Assembly (NCBI GenBank): GCA_002811645.1
Contig: PDIP01000122.1
Span: forward strand, 240,726 to 304,725
DNA: 64,000 bases
Origin: Corallochytrium limacisporum
Taxonomy: Eukaryota > Opisthokonta
Direction of reading: 5' to 3'
The position numbers were made by a program, and so were the translations under genes. The notes beneath the pieces are model-generated. The model worked only from the letters and a program-made list of their open reading frames with translations, was not told where the DNA came from and searched no databases. Position 1 is the stretch's first letter, and each line of letters begins with the position of its first letter. This document shows, piece by piece, positions 62,187 to 64,000 of this stretch.

Positions 62187-64000
62187 AAACAGTGGGGTGA
62201 ACCATCGTTGACTGCAACAGCACAAGGGCTTGAAACAAGAGGGAAGGAGCCAACCACCGTTCTTCGTAGGTGTGGTGGTTGAGGGAAGATAACGTGCGAG
62301 GAGCGAAAGGAAGCAGTGAGGGTAGTGGGAGGAAGAAAACATGACTCCAGAGCAGTAGAATATTCCGGCTTGTGGGAGGGTACGCGGGGTTTTTGCAATT
62401 TCTTTGCGATGATGCGCAGCACCACTTTCACATCACCATATTACTGATGCACTCGGTAACAAATCTCATGTCCAATCTCTGTACTGGGGACGCGTACAGT
62501 GCATTGTTTCTATCTCTGTCCCCAATCACATGCATTTACGGAGCTTTTAGCTCGGGTAAAGGATACCTATGACGCCACATTGATGATGGCGCCGTATGAT
62601 TAAGGCGAGGAGGGAGTCTCCTATCTGGACCGCGGTGCATGTGTTTTTCACGAGTTGATACACACGGAAACCAAGCGGTGTGTTTGGCAGTCCAAGAAAC
62701 GCTCCGTCCGGTATGAACTGCGCATGCGCGAGTCATCCAACCAGAAAAGCAATTTTCATAATCTATCGCTGTGTTCGTATGCAAGTGTGTCTCTTGATCG
62801 CTCTCCGCATCATATTTCCCACCTCGCAGTATGACAAGGCAACGCAAGATGTGGAGATGATGTCCAGGGCACAAACGCAGCCAGCCTACCTCTTCCGCTT
62901 CGAACGCGCCATCGATATCTGAACCCGAACATTCCGTATACATATTAGAACCCCAACAGCCATGGTAAATTAGCAAACACCTCCCATCGCGCTGCATGTG
63001 CGTTCAAGCACTGCGGTATGTCAAAGTGGATCTCCCTGTCGCCAGTGGCTGAGTGCCACAGTCAGCCAAACGGTGGGGAAGAGGGAAGGGGGTGGGGGGC
63101 GCAATGCCATTAAACATTTTGATTACCATTCTTTCGTTATCTCTCCCATTGAGGGCATGGAATATTCACATATGTATTCCCAGTCACATATATAAAGTGC
63201 TAAAATATATACCTCCCACCTATCTTTTTCCGTCGGAATGAGGTGGCGATCAGGGCCAAATAAAGGAAAAATGCCGGATATACGTGGGAAGCGTGGCTCA
63301 TTTTTATCAGTCGCGGAGGCAAGGAAAACCCGGGCGAAGGTGGCTAACTGGCACGGACGCCAGACTTTTGGCAACGGGGACCCATTGACTCACCACCGCG
63401 TTTCGCCTTCTCGTGTCAGTGTCTTCGATAAGGTGCAACCCCCCCCCCCGGCCTCCCCTCCCTGTTTTCGGTCCCGAAATCGACGATGCCACGGTTACTA
63501 CCTCTCCAGATATCAACGGTTAATTTTGAGGAAATTGGACTCCCTCTGGCTTTTTTGGGACCTAAGGGCCCTGGTCCCCGGGCCCGGGTTGCCGTTTTTC
63601 TTCGGGGTTTCCTGTGTATTTCTGCCGATCGTTCCGTTCAATTTTCTCTAATTTGGTCTTGTCTTTTCTTTCTTGTGTGTTGCCCTAGTTTTTTTTTTCT
63701 ATTTTTCCTTCGTGTTTGTTCGTGGCTTGCACCGACCCTACCTTTTTTTGCTCTTTTCGGGGAGGGGTCCGTCCGTCTCCCCCGTGGGGGCTAACCCCCC
63801 TTGCCCTCCCCCCCCTGTCGCCTGGTATTGTACAGTTTTTGGTTATTTTTTCGGTTTTTATTTTGAATTTTCGTTTCTATTTTGTTTTTCTTTTTTTAGA
63901 GATTGTGTTTCCGATCGGCAACAAAGTTTGAAGATTTTGGAGACCCCGTCGGAAAAATTGAGAAGGAAACAAGGAGGGGAGGGGGGGGGGGGGGGGGGAG
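62187..64000. other. Right end of window without a convincing gene
   Basis: 1.8 kb after the Sec66-like stop. It contains C11 at 63439-63449, palindromes CCCCGGGCCCGGG near 63570 and CTCCCCCGTGGGGG at about 63777-63790, T-rich DNA at 63650-63720 and a terminal G18. Frames of up to 153 codons lack domains. It resembles the upstream regions of other genes here, so a gene probably starts just beyond the window. Confidence 0.5.
63981..63998 (+). repeat. Poly-G tract (18 G)
   Basis: Longest homopolymer of the window, at its very end, preceded by GGAGGGGA. Confidence 0.9.

Noticed and set aside
63981-63998. Terminal G18 as a telomere or contig end
   Set aside because: There is no repeated telomere-type unit; it is a plain homopolymer like others in the window.

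Overview
The window reads as nuclear DNA of an intron-poor, gene-compact unicellular opisthokont. All recognisable genes are eukaryotic: cohesin SMC1, exosome RRP42, LSM7, ARPC5, ER glucosidase II alpha, PIF1, mitochondrial-type LysRS and GatA. Their reading frames are uninterrupted for up to 2,043 codons, and no intron was needed in any call. Families best known from fungi (DUF3712, DUF4112, a Sec66/Sec71-like protein) sit beside traits more typical of animals and their relatives (GDP-fucose synthesis, an SVOP-like transporter, a Rab11-FIP-like tail, E2F-type sites). I infer an early-diverging fungus or a unicellular holozoan such as a corallochytrean; the species cannot be fixed from the sequence.

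Layout, left to right: HEATR6-like (-, cut by the window edge, 1-1631); RRP42/EXOSC7 (-); EF-hand/PH/CAMK kinase (+) convergent with a DUF4112 membrane protein (-); degenerate KDM8-like JmjC protein (+) convergent with LysRS (-), followed by a zinc-finger/PHD/winged-helix protein (-); SMC1 (+) convergent with a coiled-coil protein (-); about 7 kb without a convincing gene; a giant DUF3712-type membrane protein (+) convergent with a Golgi-type DUF115-like protein (-); an SVOP-like transporter (-); GDP-mannose dehydratase (-) divergent from GDP-fucose synthase (+); GatA (+) convergent with PIF1 (-); glucosidase II alpha (-); a C2-IPT protein with a FIP-like tail (-); ARPC5 (+) convergent with LSM7 (-); a Sec66-like protein (+); and a gene-free right end.

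Six convergent pairs have spacers of only 39-211 bp. Most upstream and divergent regions are 0.9-7 kb long and carry G/C homopolymer tracts, GA/CT microsatellites and short C-run/G-run palindromes, which are absent between convergent 3' ends. The SMC1 upstream region carries three E2F-type sites, a TATA box and a two-codon uORF.

There is no operon logic, but one metabolic link is clear: the two enzymes that convert GDP-mannose to GDP-fucose are divergent neighbours, with a predicted Golgi glycosyltransferase-like protein about 4 kb away. The most novel items are proteins: four exactly spaced CX2CX19HX3C modules joined to a Hop1-like PHD-winged-helix module, a C2-IPT-FIP-like protein, a JmjC protein that has lost all its iron ligands, an EF-hand/PH/CAMK kinase, a DUF3712 protein with about six large modules, and a Sec66-like protein with a duplicated C-terminal module. 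Several likely true starts are internal ATGs, because the longest open frames begin at GTG or TTG; the chosen start is stated in each entry.
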